DNA of 64,000 bases from Flavobacterium sp. KACC 22763 (GTDB lineage: Bacteria > Bacteroidota > Bacteroidia > Flavobacteriales > Flavobacteriaceae): NCBI RefSeq assembly GCF_028736155.1, contig NZ_CP117879.1, positions 3,782,001 to 3,846,000 on the forward strand, read 5' to 3'. Below the pieces are notes generated by a model. It made no database searches and had not been told where the DNA came from. It saw only the letters and a program-made list of their open reading frames with translations. Both the position numbers and the translations under genes were made by a program. Below, piece by piece: positions 1 to 9,029 of this stretch. The stretch's first letter is position 1. Every line of letters starts with the position of its first letter.

Positions 1-815
1 GTTGAGCCGTTTTTGCTTTTCGTGAAAACGATTAACTGTTTATCTTTTAAAAACTCATCAGCAATAGCAATCGCTTCTTCCATATAACCGCCTCCATTAT
101 CGCGAAGATCAATTACAAGCGACTGAATTCCTTTTTGCTTTAATCTTGTCAAACCAGTTTTAAACTCATTAAAAGTGGATTCTGCAAAACGGTTTATTTT
201 GATATAGCCAATATTATTTCCAAGCAGCATAGAAGCATCAACACTTTTAATCGGAATAACGTCCCGCTTAACCTTAAATTTCAGTTTCTTCTGTTCTGAT
301 TTTCTAAAAACAGTCAATTCGATTTCTGAACCTTGAAGTCCTTTTAATTTGGAGAATAAACTATCTGAAGGCAATTTTCTGCCATACAATTTGGTTTTTC
401 CTGCGAATAAAATTCGATCGCCAGATTTTATTCCTGCTTTTGCTGAAGGTCCGTTTTCTACTGGTTTTATAATCGCAACCGAATCTTTATACATATAAAA
501 ATTGATTCCGATTCCCACAAAATCACCTTTCATGCTTTCGGCAACCTCAGCTTGTTCGCTTGGCGGAATATAAACTGAATGCGGATCTAATTTGGAAAGT
601 ATATTATCGACTGTAAGATTCACAATCGAATCTGTATTGACACTATCAACATATTCGGTATTGATAAAATCAATAAGCTTATTAAGTTTGGTTTTAGAGT
701 AATTTTTAGCCAAAAGTTGGTCGCTTGCTGGAGCGTTCATAAGGCTACCAGCAATTGTTCCAAGAGCAAAAGTTGCTCCTATTACTATTGGCAAATATTT
801 CGGATTAAATTTCAT
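1..815 (-). CDS. S41 family carboxy-terminal processing peptidase (partial)
   Basis: Partial gene that runs off the left edge; about 271 N-terminal residues are visible, read by eye on the minus strand. It starts MKFNPKYLPIVIG with a hydrophobic N-terminal signal/anchor, followed by a helical segment (SKLDPHSVYIPP), a PDZ domain at about residues 90-170 (GDFVGIGINF, AGIKSGDRILFAG) and the start of the S41 protease core (NIGYIKINRFAES, LVIDLRDNGGG). The catalytic Ser/Lys region lies outside the window. The family (CtpA/Prc-like) cleaves C-terminal tails in the periplasm. The ATG overlaps the stop of the upstream dCMP deaminase gene by one base (TAATG), so the two are probably translationally coupled. 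Confidence 0.9.
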   Translation of the reverse strand, partial: MKFNPKYLPIVIGATFALGTIAGSLMNAPASDQLLAKNYSKTKLNKLIDFINTEYVDSVNTDSIVNLTVDNILSKLDPHSVYIPPSEQAEVAESMKGDFVGIGINFYMYKDSVAIIKPVENGPSAKAGIKSGDRILFAGKTKLYGRKLPSDSLFSKLKGLQGSEIELTVFRKSEQKKLKFKVKRDVIPIKSVDASMLLGNNIGYIKINRFAESTFNEFKTGLTRLKQKGIQSLVIDLRDNGGGYMEEAIAIADEFLKDKQLIVFTKSKNGS

Positions 816-1246
816 TACTCTTCTAAAACAGGAATATGTTCTACCTCTACGCCTGCTTTTATTAAAAATTGAATTCCAGAATCGTCACGATATCCATCTT
901 TATACACTACTCTTTTTATTCCAGATTGATGTATTAATTTGCTACATTCTTTGCAAGGCGAAAGCGTGATATATAGTGTCGCTCCTTCGCAAGATTGTGT
1001 TGATCTTGCTACTTTTAGGATAGCATTCGCTTCAGCATGTAAAACATCCCAACGTGTTAATCCGTCTTCGTCTTCGCAGCAATTTTCAAATCCAGAAGGT
1101 GTCCCGTTGTAACCGTCAGAAATGATCATTCTGTCTTTTACAATGATAGCACCAACTTGTTTACGTTTACAGTAAGAAAGCAAACTCCACTCTTTTGCAA
1201 TTCGCAGATATGCTTTATCGTATTTATTCAGTTTTTTTACTTCCAT
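815..1246 (-). CDS. dCMP deaminase
   Basis: Deoxycytidylate deaminase, converting dCMP to dUMP for thymidylate synthesis in the cytoplasm. The 143 residues carry the zinc-dependent cytidine/deoxycytidylate deaminase signature: H70-A-E72 (zinc ligand and catalytic glutamate) and P97-C98-x-x-C101 (the other zinc ligands). The GYNGTPSGFENC segment near residue 45 is typical of dCMP rather than free cytidine deaminases. Length matches the family. It lies 6 bp after the HupE-like gene and overlaps the S41 protease start, so a HupE-like/dCMP deaminase/protease operon is likely. A ComE-type competence name is sometimes used for this fold but is not implied here. Confidence 0.93.
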   Translation of the reverse strand: MEVKKLNKYDKAYLRIAKEWSLLSYCKRKQVGAIIVKDRMIISDGYNGTPSGFENCCEDEDGLTRWDVLHAEANAILKVARSTQSCEGATLYITLSPCKECSKLIHQSGIKRVVYKDGYRDDSGIQFLIKAGVEVEHIPVLEE

Positions 1247-1252
1247 TTAAAT

Positions 1253-1846
1253 TTATCTGTTCCAAATTGGGCTTTCAATAATCATCGGAATTACAACTCC
1301 AATAATAAAAGCCGACATTACAAGTGCCCAGTCGCGTTTTGAAAAACGGAAAACCGTCTGCACTATATATGAAATTACCAGAACAACAAAAACCACTACC
1401 AACTGAGCAGCTTCTATTCCTAAGGCAAACTCTCCCAAAGGTAACAATTTTGAGGTTGCAGAACCTCCTAAAATTGTTTTGAAATAATTAGAAAAACCTA
1501 GTCCGTGAATAATTCCAAAGAATAAAGTTATGAAAAATACCAGATTTACGCCATCATTTTTTGAGGTCTTTCCAGCCGTAAACAAATGATAAAGTGCTGT
1601 TATGAGAATTGTAATCGGAATCAGGAATTCTACAACATCTACTTTTATGGCAATTATGCCGTAAACAGAAAGAATTAAAGCCAAAGTATGGCCAATTGTA
1701 AAAAGAGAAACCAATAAGAAAATTCTTTTCCAGTCTTTAAAAAGATACGGAACGGTTAAGGCGATTAAAAAAAGAACGTGATCGTAAGCATTGATATCTA
1801 AAACGTGTTTTAATCCTATTTGAAAATAAATCCAAAATTGTGACAT
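1253..1846 (-). CDS. HupE/UreJ-like integral membrane protein
   Basis: 197-residue hydrophobic protein with about six predicted membrane segments. It carries histidines typical of the HupE/UreJ_2 family: H14, D22-H23, GH53TLAL and H113GLGF. Some HupE/UreJ relatives are linked to nickel or cobalt entry, but no urease or hydrogenase gene is nearby, so the substrate is unknown. It is the first gene of a probable operon with dCMP deaminase and the S41 protease. Family assignment is fairly sure; function is not. Confidence 0.75.
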   Translation of the reverse strand: MSQFWIYFQIGLKHVLDINAYDHVLFLIALTVPYLFKDWKRIFLLVSLFTIGHTLALILSVYGIIAIKVDVVEFLIPITILITALYHLFTAGKTSKNDGVNLVFFITLFFGIIHGLGFSNYFKTILGGSATSKLLPLGEFALGIEAAQLVVVFVVLVISYIVQTVFRFSKRDWALVMSAFIIGVVIPMIIESPIWNR

Positions 1847-1985
1847 AGGTGTAATGTAATTAAATAATTAGGGGTTGTAAACTTACGATTAATTTTCAAA
1901 CTTAAATATTGAAGACTCCAAATCCTTCAATAAAGAAAAGTTAAATTTTATGAGAATTTTAAAATCGATAATTTAAAATAAAATT

Positions 1986-1993
1986 TATCTTTG
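1986..1993 (+). promoter_or_regulatory. Bacteroidota -7 element upstream of TerB-like gene
   Basis: TATCTTTG matches the Bacteroidota -7 consensus TAnnTTTG and ends 22 bp before the ATG at 2016. No clear -33 TTG is visible at the usual distance. Confidence 0.5.
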
Positions 1994-2015
1994 TTTAACA
2001 AAAACACTTTTAATT

Positions 2016-2447
2016 ATGTCATTTTCAGAATTATTTGATAGCGAATTCAAGCAAAGAAACAAAGGACACTTTTCTGCTATTGTTCGTGTAGCTTTAGCTG
2101 ATGGTGTTGTTTATCCAGAAGAAAAAGCCTTTTTAGATAAACTTGCTTCTCGTTTAGAAATTACAGAATCGGAATACGAAGAAATTCTTAGCGATCCTTT
2201 AAAATATCCGATCAATCCACCTTATTCATATGTTCAACGTTTAGAGCGTTTATATGATTTAACAAGAATGGTTCATGTTGATCATCATCTTGAAGACAAA
2301 CAAGAAGTATTATTGAAAAAAATAAGTGTTGCGTTAGGATTTACGCCAAGTAACGTAGATTATATCATTGCAAAAGCATTGTCGTTGGTTGATAATAAAG
2401 TTGATGCAGATACTTTTATCTACGAAATGCAGCACATGCATAAATAG
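2016..2447 (+). CDS. TerB-like protein
   Basis: 143-residue soluble, mostly alpha-helical protein resembling the TerB/DjlA-N fold: an acidic helical bundle with AIVRVALADGVVYPEEKAFLDKL near residues 21-43, where D29-G30 and E35-E36 resemble the family's metal-site motif. Flavobacterial homologues have sometimes been named excinuclease subunit B, for which nothing here gives support. The role is unknown; other TerB-fold proteins act in stress and membrane-associated complexes. Its own -7 element lies upstream and a bidirectional terminator downstream, so it is monocistronic. Confidence 0.7.
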   Translation: MSFSELFDSEFKQRNKGHFSAIVRVALADGVVYPEEKAFLDKLASRLEITESEYEEILSDPLKYPINPPYSYVQRLERLYDLTRMVHVDHHLEDKQEVLLKKISVALGFTPSNVDYIIAKALSLVDNKVDADTFIYEMQHMHK

Positions 2448-2448
2448 T

Positions 2449-2486
2449 ATTCAGTAATCAGTTTTTAGTATTCAGTTTTTGTGCTG
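2449..2486. repeat. intergenic CAGTATTCAG-type phrase repeat
   Basis: Degenerate tandem units (TATTCAGTAATCAG, TTAGTATTCAG) directly after the stop codon. The same family recurs near 3107, 3225, 24213 and 55648 and inside leuS near 42411. Confidence 0.6.
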
Positions 2487-2517
2487 AAACTTGACTGCGA
2501 ATAAAAATTTAAAAAAC

Positions 2518-2555
2518 AAAGCCCGATAATTGATTTTATCGGGTTTTGTTTTTTT
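2518..2555. terminator. bidirectional rho-independent terminator
   Basis: CCCGATAA (2522-2529) pairs with TTATCGGG (2536-2543), with an A-rich flank on the left and a T-run on the right. It serves the convergent TerB-like and lipoprotein genes. Confidence 0.85.
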
Positions 2556-2561
2556 AATCCT

Positions 2562-2975
2562 TTATTTTGACTGCGTGATATTTATATTATCAAAATAGTT
2601 TCCTGACTGTAATCCTATATTAAGAATTCTTTCTGTACCCGTTGTATTTTTACTCATGGTAATAATCAAGGTGTTTCCGTTTTTCCTTTCTACCTCAAAA
2701 ACATCATTTTTAAAGATAAAATTGTCAGCAGACAAATTTACAGTTCCTTTGTCAATTCTTACTTTGTCTAATGCAAAACCATTTACCCACCACCCTTTAT
2801 ACTCTGTAATAATCGTAACTGTATTGGTTTCTGCTGTAAAAGAAGCTTCTTTTTTAGAAAGCTTAATATTATCTTCAGATAATCCAATTGGAGGATCAAC
2901 ATGCTCTTCTCTACTGCAGGCAACAAACAAAACTGAAAACATTCCGAATAGAATCATCAATAGTTTTTTCTTCAT
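2562..2975 (-). CDS. small lipoprotein with BACON-like beta domain
   Basis: 137 residues. A lipoprotein signal peptide ends in the lipobox LFVAC (Cys20), and the acidic/charged SREEHVDPP that follows is typical of exported Bacteroidota lipoproteins. The rest is beta-rich (EYKGWWVNGF, NTLIITMSKNTTGTERILNIGLQSG) and resembles one BACON-type immunoglobulin-like domain; that domain call is inference from pattern only. No enzymatic motif is visible. It stands alone with terminators on both sides. Confidence 0.6.
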   Translation of the reverse strand: MKKKLLMILFGMFSVLFVACSREEHVDPPIGLSEDNIKLSKKEASFTAETNTVTIITEYKGWWVNGFALDKVRIDKGTVNLSADNFIFKNDVFEVERKNGNTLIITMSKNTTGTERILNIGLQSGNYFDNINITQSK

Positions 2976-3106
2976 AATAATTTACTTTTTGGTTTTTGAT
3001 TAGTTTTAAGTCATTTACAAAAAAATTAATCCATAATTTCTCATAAACAATTGGTTCTTTTTAAAGATTGACAAAACTAAAAATGGTTGCGTCTTTTTTT
3101 TAGTTT

Positions 3107-3268
3107 TCTGTATTCAGTCGCAGTTAACAGTTTTGTACTTTACTTTTTAAAAATTTTATTCAAAACAAAACCCGACAGGTTAAAAAAAAACTGTCGGGTT
3201 TGCTATTTATAGTCCAGACTGAAAACTGCGACTGTGACTGAACACTAAAAACTGAATACTGAATACTT
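3107..3268. repeat. mirrored CAGT-type phrase repeats flanking a terminator
   Basis: TTCTGTATTCAGTCGCAGTTAACAG (split here as CTGTATTCAG plus CGCAGTTAACAG) lies left of the 3165-3202 hairpin. An inverted version (ACTGAAAACTGCGACTGTG, then ACTGAATACTGAATAC) lies on the right, ending at the fbp stop. The same family occurs in several other gaps. Confidence 0.6.
3165..3202 (-). terminator. fbp terminator
   Basis: CCCGACAG (3171-3178) and CTGTCGGG (3191-3198) form the stem; read on the minus strand it is followed by TTTTGTTTTG. The same stem sequence is reused in the terminator at 34523-34557. Confidence 0.8.
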
Positions 3269-4276
3269 TCACTCAGCCGTGGCCATAAACTCTTCGGCTT
3301 TTTCTACCATATTATAACTTCCACAGAAGAAAGGTACTCTTTGGTGCAATTCAGTTGGTTGAATTTCCATAATTCTTCCGAAGCCGTCTGTTGCTTTCCC
3401 TCCTGCCTGTTCTGCCAAAAATGCCATCGGATTACATTCGTACAACAAACGTAATTTCCCTTTTGGTGCTTTTGAACTTGTTGGATAAATATAGATTCCG
3501 CCTTTAATCATATTCCGATGAAAATCGGCTACCAAACTTCCGATGTATCTTGAAGTATAAGGTCTGTCACCTTCTTCACGTTGGCAGTATTTAATGTAGT
3601 TTTTTACTCCCTGCGGAAAATGAACATAATTTCCTTCGTTTACCGAATAAATATTTCCGTTTTCTGGAAATTTCATGTTTGGATGCGAAAGATAAAATGT
3701 ACCAATCGCCGGATTTAACGTAAAACCATTTACGCCATGTCCAGTGGTGTAAACCAACATCGTTGAAGTTCCATAAATTACATAGCCTGCTGCAACTTGA
3801 TTGATTCCCGGCTGTAAAAAATCCTCGCTAGTTACCGGAGTTCCTATTGGGGTTACTCTTCTGAAAACAGAAAAGATAGTTCCCACAGAAACATTTACAT
3901 CAATGTTTGAAGATCCGTCTAGCGGATCCATTAAGATCACGTACTTATTATTATGACTGTTGTCGCTCCCCTGAACAGTAATAAAATCGTCGTTTTCTTC
4001 AGAAGCAATACCACAGACAATCTCACGGTTTATTAACGTCTGGATAAATACTTCGTTTGCATAGACATCTAATTTTTGCTGGTCTTCGCCTTGGATATTC
4101 TGTTCGCCTGCCGCTCCCACAATATCTACTAAACCCGCTTGGTTTACTTTATGATTGACCACTTTTGCTGCCAATCGAATAGAGTTGATAATTCGCGAGA
4201 GTTCTCCCGACGAATACTGAAATGCTTTTTGGTTCTCAATAATAAACTCTCCCAGTGTTTTATTGCGTTCTTCCAT
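3269..4276 (-). CDS. fbp: class I fructose-1,6-bisphosphatase
   Basis: 335 residues, normal for class I FBPase, which hydrolyses fructose-1,6-bisphosphate to fructose-6-phosphate in gluconeogenesis. Visible metal/substrate motifs are SEEN (92-95), the signature D117-PLDGSSNID (metal-binding Asp and Glu/Asp cluster) and the C-terminal [19 protein letters not shown] segment that contributes to the active site. It is cytoplasmic and monocistronic, with a terminator downstream and a near-consensus -7 element (GATATTTG on the minus strand, 4309-4316) upstream. It is divergent from the GNAT gene. Confidence 0.96.
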   Translation of the reverse strand: MEERNKTLGEFIIENQKAFQYSSGELSRIINSIRLAAKVVNHKVNQAGLVDIVGAAGEQNIQGEDQQKLDVYANEVFIQTLINREIVCGIASEENDDFITVQGSDNSHNNKYVILMDPLDGSSNIDVNVSVGTIFSVFRRVTPIGTPVTSEDFLQPGINQVAAGYVIYGTSTMLVYTTGHGVNGFTLNPAIGTFYLSHPNMKFPENGNIYSVNEGNYVHFPQGVKNYIKYCQREEGDRPYTSRYIGSLVADFHRNMIKGGIYIYPTSSKAPKGKLRLLYECNPMAFLAEQAGGKATDGFGRIMEIQPTELHQRVPFFCGSYNMVEKAEEFMATAE

Positions 4277-4308
4277 TTCTAAATCGTTATAGTTTTATTT
4301 TTAAGTCA

Positions 4309-4316
4309 CAAATATC
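4309..4316 (-). promoter_or_regulatory. near-consensus -7 element of fbp
   Basis: Reads GATATTTG on the minus strand, one base from TAnnTTTG, ending 33 bp before the fbp ATG. Confidence 0.4.
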
Positions 4317-4348
4317 GCTTATTTTGTGAGAATGATTTAAAAATTATT

Positions 4349-4376
4349 TTGTTTGTTTGCTACTATTGTATATTTG
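4349..4376 (+). promoter_or_regulatory. promoter of the GNAT gene
   Basis: TTG (4349-4351), 17 bp spacer, then TATATTTG (4369-4376), a full match to the Bacteroidota TTG/TAnnTTTG pattern. The ATG follows at 4448, leaving a leader of about 65 bases. Confidence 0.55.
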
Positions 4377-4447
4377 CTAATAATCTGCAAAAAGCACTAG
4401 TTAAAATGAAGCTTTTTTAGATAATAAATAGCTAAAAATAGGAATAT

Positions 4448-4936
4448 ATGAATATTAGAAAAGGAAATCCTGAAGATATGAAATCGGTGTTAGGGCTTAT
4501 TCAGGAGCTGGCTATATTCGAAAAAGAACCCGATGCAGTTGTCATTACAGAAGAAGATTTAGTGCGCGACGGTTTTGGTGAAAAACCATTATTTAATGTG
4601 TTTGTAGCGGAGATCGAAAATGAAGAAAAACAAAAAGAAATTGTTGGAATAGCATTGTACTATTATCGCTATTCTACCTGGAAAGGAAAAACAATTCACC
4701 TTGAAGATTTGATTGTAAAAGAAAAGATGCGAGGCACTGGTTTAGGTTCTGCACTTTATGCTGAAATCATGAAACAAGGAAAAAGAGATAATGTTAGAAG
4801 AGTTGAATGGAATGTTTTGGATTGGAATACTCCAGCTGTTAATTTTTACAAAAATTCTGGCGCGAGAATTCTTGATGGCTGGCAGGTTGTTCAAATGGAT
4901 GAAACGGGAATTAATTCGTTCTTAGAAAAATTATAA
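4448..4936 (+). CDS. GNAT N-acetyltransferase, spermidine/diamine acetyltransferase-like
   Basis: 162 residues covering one GNAT fold. The acetyl-CoA binding loop is KMRGTGLGSALY (93-104), and the C-terminal VNFYKNSGAR (131-140) is a typical GNAT helix. The segments YRYSTWKGKTIHLEDLIV and WNVLDWNTPAVNFY closely follow the pattern of SSAT-type spermidine/spermine acetyltransferases, so a polyamine or small amine is the likeliest acceptor (inference). Monocistronic, with its own promoter. The next gene, lysC, lies 138 bp downstream beyond a repeat element. Confidence 0.85.
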   Translation: MNIRKGNPEDMKSVLGLIQELAIFEKEPDAVVITEEDLVRDGFGEKPLFNVFVAEIENEEKQKEIVGIALYYYRYSTWKGKTIHLEDLIVKEKMRGTGLGSALYAEIMKQGKRDNVRRVEWNVLDWNTPAVNFYKNSGARILDGWQVVQMDETGINSFLEKL

Positions 4937-4946
4937 AAAAAATATT

Positions 4947-5011
4947 TAGCCACAGATTATAAGGATTAAAATGATTTTAAAATCTGTGTAAATCATTTTA
5001 ATCTGTGGCCA
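4947..5011. repeat. inverted intergenic repeat (CCACAGATTA family)
   Basis: GCCACAGATT at the left and AATCTGTGGCC at the right are inverted; inside, GATTAAAATGATTT faces AAATCATTTTAATC. The whole element could fold into one long imperfect hairpin between the GNAT and lysC genes. Confidence 0.65.
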
Positions 5012-5035
5012 AAAAACAAATACTAGGTTTCGGTT

Positions 5036-5071
5036 TGAATCTGAAATCTAAAATCTAAAAATCTAAAATTA
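5036..5071. repeat. AATCTAAAATCT phrase repeat in lysC leader
   Basis: Tandem units AATCTGAAATCTAAAATCTAA lie immediately before the lysC ATG, so this A-rich repeat probably forms the translation-initiation leader. The same family occurs before uppP (51690-51720) and after ftsX. Confidence 0.55.
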
Positions 5072-5074
5072 AAA

Positions 5075-6334
5075 ATGAGAGTATTTAAATTTGGTGGTGC
5101 ATCGGTAAAAGATGCAGATGGAATTAAAAACGTATATGACGTTTTACAAAAAGTGGGTTATGAAGACGTGATTTTGGTAGTTTCTGCGATGGGAAAAACT
5201 ACAAATGCTCTCGAAGTTGTAATCAAGAATTACTTTGAAAAATCGACAGAATTAAATGCTTCTGTTCAGGAAATTAAAAAATACCACAATCAGATCTTAT
5301 TGGATTTGTTTGAAGATGAAAGTCATGCGGTTTTTGCAGCAGTAAATGCTCAGTTTGACGAATTAGAATATTTCTTAGCTCACAATAAATCTCCAAACTA
5401 CAACTTTGTTTATGATCAGGTGGTAAGTTTTGGTGAATTGATTTCTACAAATATCTTAAGTCATTATATGAATTTCAGAGGAATTCAGACACAATGGCTT
5501 GATGTTCGTAATTTCATTAAAACCAATGCCAACTACAGAGATGCAGAAGTTGATTGGGAAACTACACAACAAAACATAAGCAAAAATGTACCTAGAAAAC
5601 AGCTAAATATTACTCAAGGTTTCTTAGGTGCAGATGAAAATAATTTCACCACAACTTTGGGCCGTGAAGGTTCTGACTATACTGCCGGAATTTTTGCTTA
5701 TTGCTTAAACGCAGAAAGTGTAACAATCTGGAAAGACGTTCCTGGAGTTATGAATGCCGATCCGCGTTATTTTGAAAATGCTAGTCTGTTAAACCAGATT
5801 TCGTACCGTGAAGCGATCGAATTGGCGTTTTACGGAGCAACTGTAATTCATCCAAAAACATTACAACCGTTACAGAAAAAAGAAATTCCATTATATGTAA
5901 AATCATTTATCAACCCACTATTAAAAGGAACTTGCGTTTCTAAAGGAGTTGATTTGGAACCGCAATATCCATGTTTTATCGTAAAAAGAGAACAGCTTTT
6001 AATTTCGCTTTCTTCTATTGATTTCTCTTTCATTATGGAGGAAAACATTAGTGAGATTTTTGGTTTATTCCACGAATTTAAAATCAAAGTAAACCTGATT
6101 CAAAACTCAGCAATTAGTTTCTCTGTTTGTGTGGAAGATAAATTTGGAAATTTCCCAGAATTGAATGCTATCCTTTCTAAAAAATTCAAAGTAGAATACA
6201 GCGAAAATGTAACTTTATATACAATCCGTCACTTTACAGAAGAGGCAGCACAGACTGTTGAAGCTAACAAAGAAGTTTTATTGAAACAAGTTAGCCGCGA
6301 AACCATGCAGATTGTCACTAAAGAATTAATCTAA
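5075..6334 (+). CDS. lysC: aspartate kinase (monofunctional)
   Basis: 419 residues. The N-terminal amino-acid kinase domain starts MRVFKFGGASV (the family usually has KFGGTSV) and continues with GREGSDYTAGIFA and VTIWKDVPGVMNADPR near residues 190-230, the ATP/aspartate-binding motifs. A C-terminal ACT-like regulatory region follows (about 300-400). It phosphorylates aspartate as the first step towards lysine, threonine and methionine. It is not fused to homoserine dehydrogenase and stands alone, with a terminator just downstream. The KFGGASV variant is conservative and likely active. Confidence 0.9.
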   Translation: MRVFKFGGASVKDADGIKNVYDVLQKVGYEDVILVVSAMGKTTNALEVVIKNYFEKSTELNASVQEIKKYHNQILLDLFEDESHAVFAAVNAQFDELEYFLAHNKSPNYNFVYDQVVSFGELISTNILSHYMNFRGIQTQWLDVRNFIKTNANYRDAEVDWETTQQNISKNVPRKQLNITQGFLGADENNFTTTLGREGSDYTAGIFAYCLNAESVTIWKDVPGVMNADPRYFENASLLNQISYREAIELAFYGATVIHPKTLQPLQKKEIPLYVKSFINPLLKGTCVSKGVDLEPQYPCFIVKREQLLISLSSIDFSFIMEENISEIFGLFHEFKIKVNLIQNSAISFSVCVEDKFGNFPELNAILSKKFKVEYSENVTLYTIRHFTEEAAQTVEANKEVLLKQVSRETMQIVTKELI

Positions 6335-6376
6335 TATTGCTTTATAAAAGGTAATTATTTAATTCAAAAATTATTG

Positions 6377-6409
6377 AAAAGGCTTCACATAATTGTGAGG
6401 CCTTTTTTA
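6377..6409 (+). terminator. lysC terminator
   Basis: GGCTTCACA/TGTGAGGCC stem (one G-T pair) followed by TTTTTT. Confidence 0.85.
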
Positions 6410-6476
6410 TTTCGAAAGAATTTTCTTCATTTATCATTTTTTGATTATATTTACTTTTCTTTCTAAAGAACTTAAA

Positions 6477-6668
6477 ATGAGTAAAAAAGGCTTTTTATTA
6501 GTTTTCATTATTCTTGGTTTATTATACATCAGTATATCTTTAAGTCCATTACTTGCAAAAGACATAAAAGACATTTCTTATTCAGATTTTAAATTGGTAA
6601 TCGGTCCATTTTTATCTACAGTTGGAATTCTTATAACCTATACACAACTGAAAAGAAGAAAAAATTAA
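6477..6668 (+). CDS. small two-pass membrane protein, unknown
   Basis: 63 residues from the ATG at 6477 (MSKKGFLLVFIILGLLYISI); an upstream in-frame ATG at 6441 would add 12 residues but lies close to the lysC terminator. Two hydrophobic segments (about 5-23 and 40-57) are followed by a basic C-terminus (KRRKN). I do not recognise a family. It converges tail to tail with the OM barrel gene, only 4 bp apart. Confidence 0.5.
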   Translation: MSKKGFLLVFIILGLLYISISLSPLLAKDIKDISYSDFKLVIGPFLSTVGILITYTQLKRRKN

Positions 6669-6672
6669 TTAT

Positions 6673-8913
6673 TTACCTCGCCCTATTATTCTCCGACTGT
6701 TCCACTTCTGACTTTTTATAAGTTGTCTTTTTTGAATCTCCGAAATTGTATGTTGCAATTAATTTAAAATAATTGGTGCTATAGGTTCGGTGATAATAAA
6801 TCTGAGTTTGTCCCACATTATAATCGCCAGAAACCATAAACTTATGAAAGATGTCGTTTGCAGTAAAATTGAGTCTTAGCGCATCTTTAAAAAAATTTCG
6901 CTCTATTCCTAAAGTTACTGTCGAACGTCCGTTTTCACTTCCTAATCCATAACTTCTATCGCTTAAATACCAAGCCAAAAGTTGGAGCTTAAAAAGTTTA
7001 GGAATCGTAAATGTATTATTAGTATATAAATAAATCTGAGGTTCTACAGGACTAAATTCAAACTCATAATAATTGTCTACAGATTTCTGCCATGTGATGC
7101 TTGCAGTATTAACAGAATTCCACCATTTGACGTTGAAAGATCTGGAAAGCGAAGTAAAAAAAGTATGCCCTTTTTCAAGATTCAGCGCTCTTAAAATATA
7201 GCTATTTGGTGTGTCGCCACGCAGAGCTGCCGCAGAAATCGGATCTATTTTATAAGTGTATCCGACTTTAAAATCAAACTTTTTGTACATCGCACCTATT
7301 TCAAAAGCATGTGTTTTTTCTGGAAGCAGATTCGGATTTCCTTCAATCGTCGTAAACGGATCCTGATAAATTACATACGGATTTAAAGCCTGATATCTGG
7401 GTCTTGTAATTCTGGAAACATACGAAAAATGCCCTTTCCAATCTTCTGAAAAATTAAAATTTAAAAGTGCATTTGGAAAAAAATTACCGTACGATTTATC
7501 AAATTTCTGAATTCCGTTGGCATTTGTAAATAAATTATAACTCGTTTTTTCTGCCCTTACGCCAAGAGAAAAATTAACCTTTTTGTTTAATTTTCCAATA
7601 TAATTAAAGTACACGGCAGCAATTTTTTCATTGTATTCAAAATCACTCGAAAGCTCATCGTCCAGCTCAAAATTTATTTCATCATTAGAAATCAAGAAAT
7701 CTGTTCCTGAGTTTATTGTAGCGTGACTAAACTTCGCCCCTATTTCGAGTTTAGTTTTTTCATCTATTTTCTTCGAGTAATCTGCTTGAACTGCGATTAT
7801 ATTGATTCGGCTTCCCACATTATTCTTTAAAAATCTTTCAGAATCTGTTTCTTCTACCAAACTGCTTTCTTCAATAAAATCTCTTATGGTTTGGTTGTAA
7901 TTTGAAAATTGCGATCCTATAAATAGTGAAGAACCTTTGGCCGTTGTCCAATTATAATTCAAATTGATGAACTGATTTAATAAAACATCGTTTCGATCAA
8001 CATCTGTGGCATAAAAACTCTTTCCAGAATTGTTGGCAATGGAATTTCTGCTTTCTGTAATTCCGCCTAAATCATTCACATTTCCGCTATAAGCCAATGA
8101 AATATAATTATTTGGAGAAAAACTATATTGAACTCCAAATCCGAAATTAGAATAATTATTAAATCTTCTTTTCCAATCGGTAGTCAATTCAGATTTCATA
8201 AAATCATCAGGATTTGGACGCGTTCTCGTTGTGTACAGCAACTCGCGGTTTCTTCCCAATTGCAATCCATAATTAGTAACAAAAGAGAATTTCTCTTTAG
8301 AATAATTAAAATCCAAAAGCGTGTTATAAAGTGTTCCTCCAAACTTAGAAACTGTTACGTGCTGATTGACCGTTCCCATTACACCACTATCCATATTTTG
8401 TTTGGTTACAATATTGATTACGGCTTTTCCTTCAGCATCGTACCTCGAAGAAGGATTGGAAATAACTTCAATCTTTTGAATCTGCGAAACGGGAATTGCA
8501 GCAAATCGTTCGTAATTAATCAAAACTCCGTTGAGATAAATTATGGCTTCCCCTTTCCCGACAACGCTTATTTCTCCGTCGGCAACTACAACATTTGGCA
8601 CTCTTCCTAGCAATTCGTTTACCGAACTGCTGGTTGCAAGAATAGTTCCGTTTACATTGACATCAATATTTCCGTTGGCTCCATATTTTAATAATGAAGG
8701 TTGGCTTTTTATAACCACTTCATTTAACTCATTGTGCTCTTTCTCTTTAATGACCACAGTGTCTTGAGCAGACTTTAATGACTTTTTCTCGAGGAGTACA
8801 TCATCACTATAATAACTTTTATCCTTACTATTTTTTATGCGTTGCCCTTTTATTTCTATTGATGAAAAAGCAAGGAAAAAAATAGAAATAATAACCAATT
8901 TTAGAAATCTCAT
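6673..8913 (-). CDS. outer-membrane beta-barrel (TonB receptor-like) protein
   Basis: 746 residues with a signal peptide (MRFLKLVIISIFFLAFSSIEIKG). A plug-like region spans about residues 65-170 (ELLGRVPNVVVADGEISVVGKGEAIIYL split across the motif; VISNPSSRYDAEGKAVINIV). A long C-terminal beta-barrel follows (NPYVIYQDPFTTIEGNPNLLPEKTH). This matches the outer-membrane beta-barrel family related to TonB-dependent receptors; the usual N-terminal carboxypeptidase-regulatory-like domain is absent, leaving only a short linker. The ligand is unknown. The membrane AraC regulator gene lies 116 bp upstream on the same strand and probably controls it or is co-transcribed. Confidence 0.85.
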   Translation of the reverse strand: MRFLKLVIISIFFLAFSSIEIKGQRIKNSKDKSYYSDDVLLEKKSLKSAQDTVVIKEKEHNELNEVVIKSQPSLLKYGANGNIDVNVNGTILATSSSVNELLGRVPNVVVADGEISVVGKGEAIIYLNGVLINYERFAAIPVSQIQKIEVISNPSSRYDAEGKAVINIVTKQNMDSGVMGTVNQHVTVSKFGGTLYNTLLDFNYSKEKFSFVTNYGLQLGRNRELLYTTRTRPNPDDFMKSELTTDWKRRFNNYSNFGFGVQYSFSPNNYISLAYSGNVNDLGGITESRNSIANNSGKSFYATDVDRNDVLLNQFINLNYNWTTAKGSSLFIGSQFSNYNQTIRDFIEESSLVEETDSERFLKNNVGSRINIIAVQADYSKKIDEKTKLEIGAKFSHATINSGTDFLISNDEINFELDDELSSDFEYNEKIAAVYFNYIGKLNKKVNFSLGVRAEKTSYNLFTNANGIQKFDKSYGNFFPNALLNFNFSEDWKGHFSYVSRITRPRYQALNPYVIYQDPFTTIEGNPNLLPEKTHAFEIGAMYKKFDFKVGYTYKIDPISAAALRGDTPNSYILRALNLEKGHTFFTSLSRSFNVKWWNSVNTASITWQKSVDNYYEFEFSPVEPQIYLYTNNTFTIPKLFKLQLLAWYLSDRSYGLGSENGRSTVTLGIERNFFKDALRLNFTANDIFHKFMVSGDYNVGQTQIYYHRTYSTNYFKLIATYNFGDSKKTTYKKSEVEQSENNRAR

Positions 8914-9029
8914 AAATTTTAACGATTAGCAGTTTGACTTTTATTTGAAACAAAAGTCATCTGAAAATCAATAAAATAGATTCCAAAAAGTGAAATCAGG
9001 AGTACGGATTTATAAATTAATACCCCAAT

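Noticed and set aside
8128..8610. 160-codon plus-strand frame inside the OM-barrel gene
   Set aside because: Antisense to a clearly coding receptor-like gene; no family match and poor initiation context.
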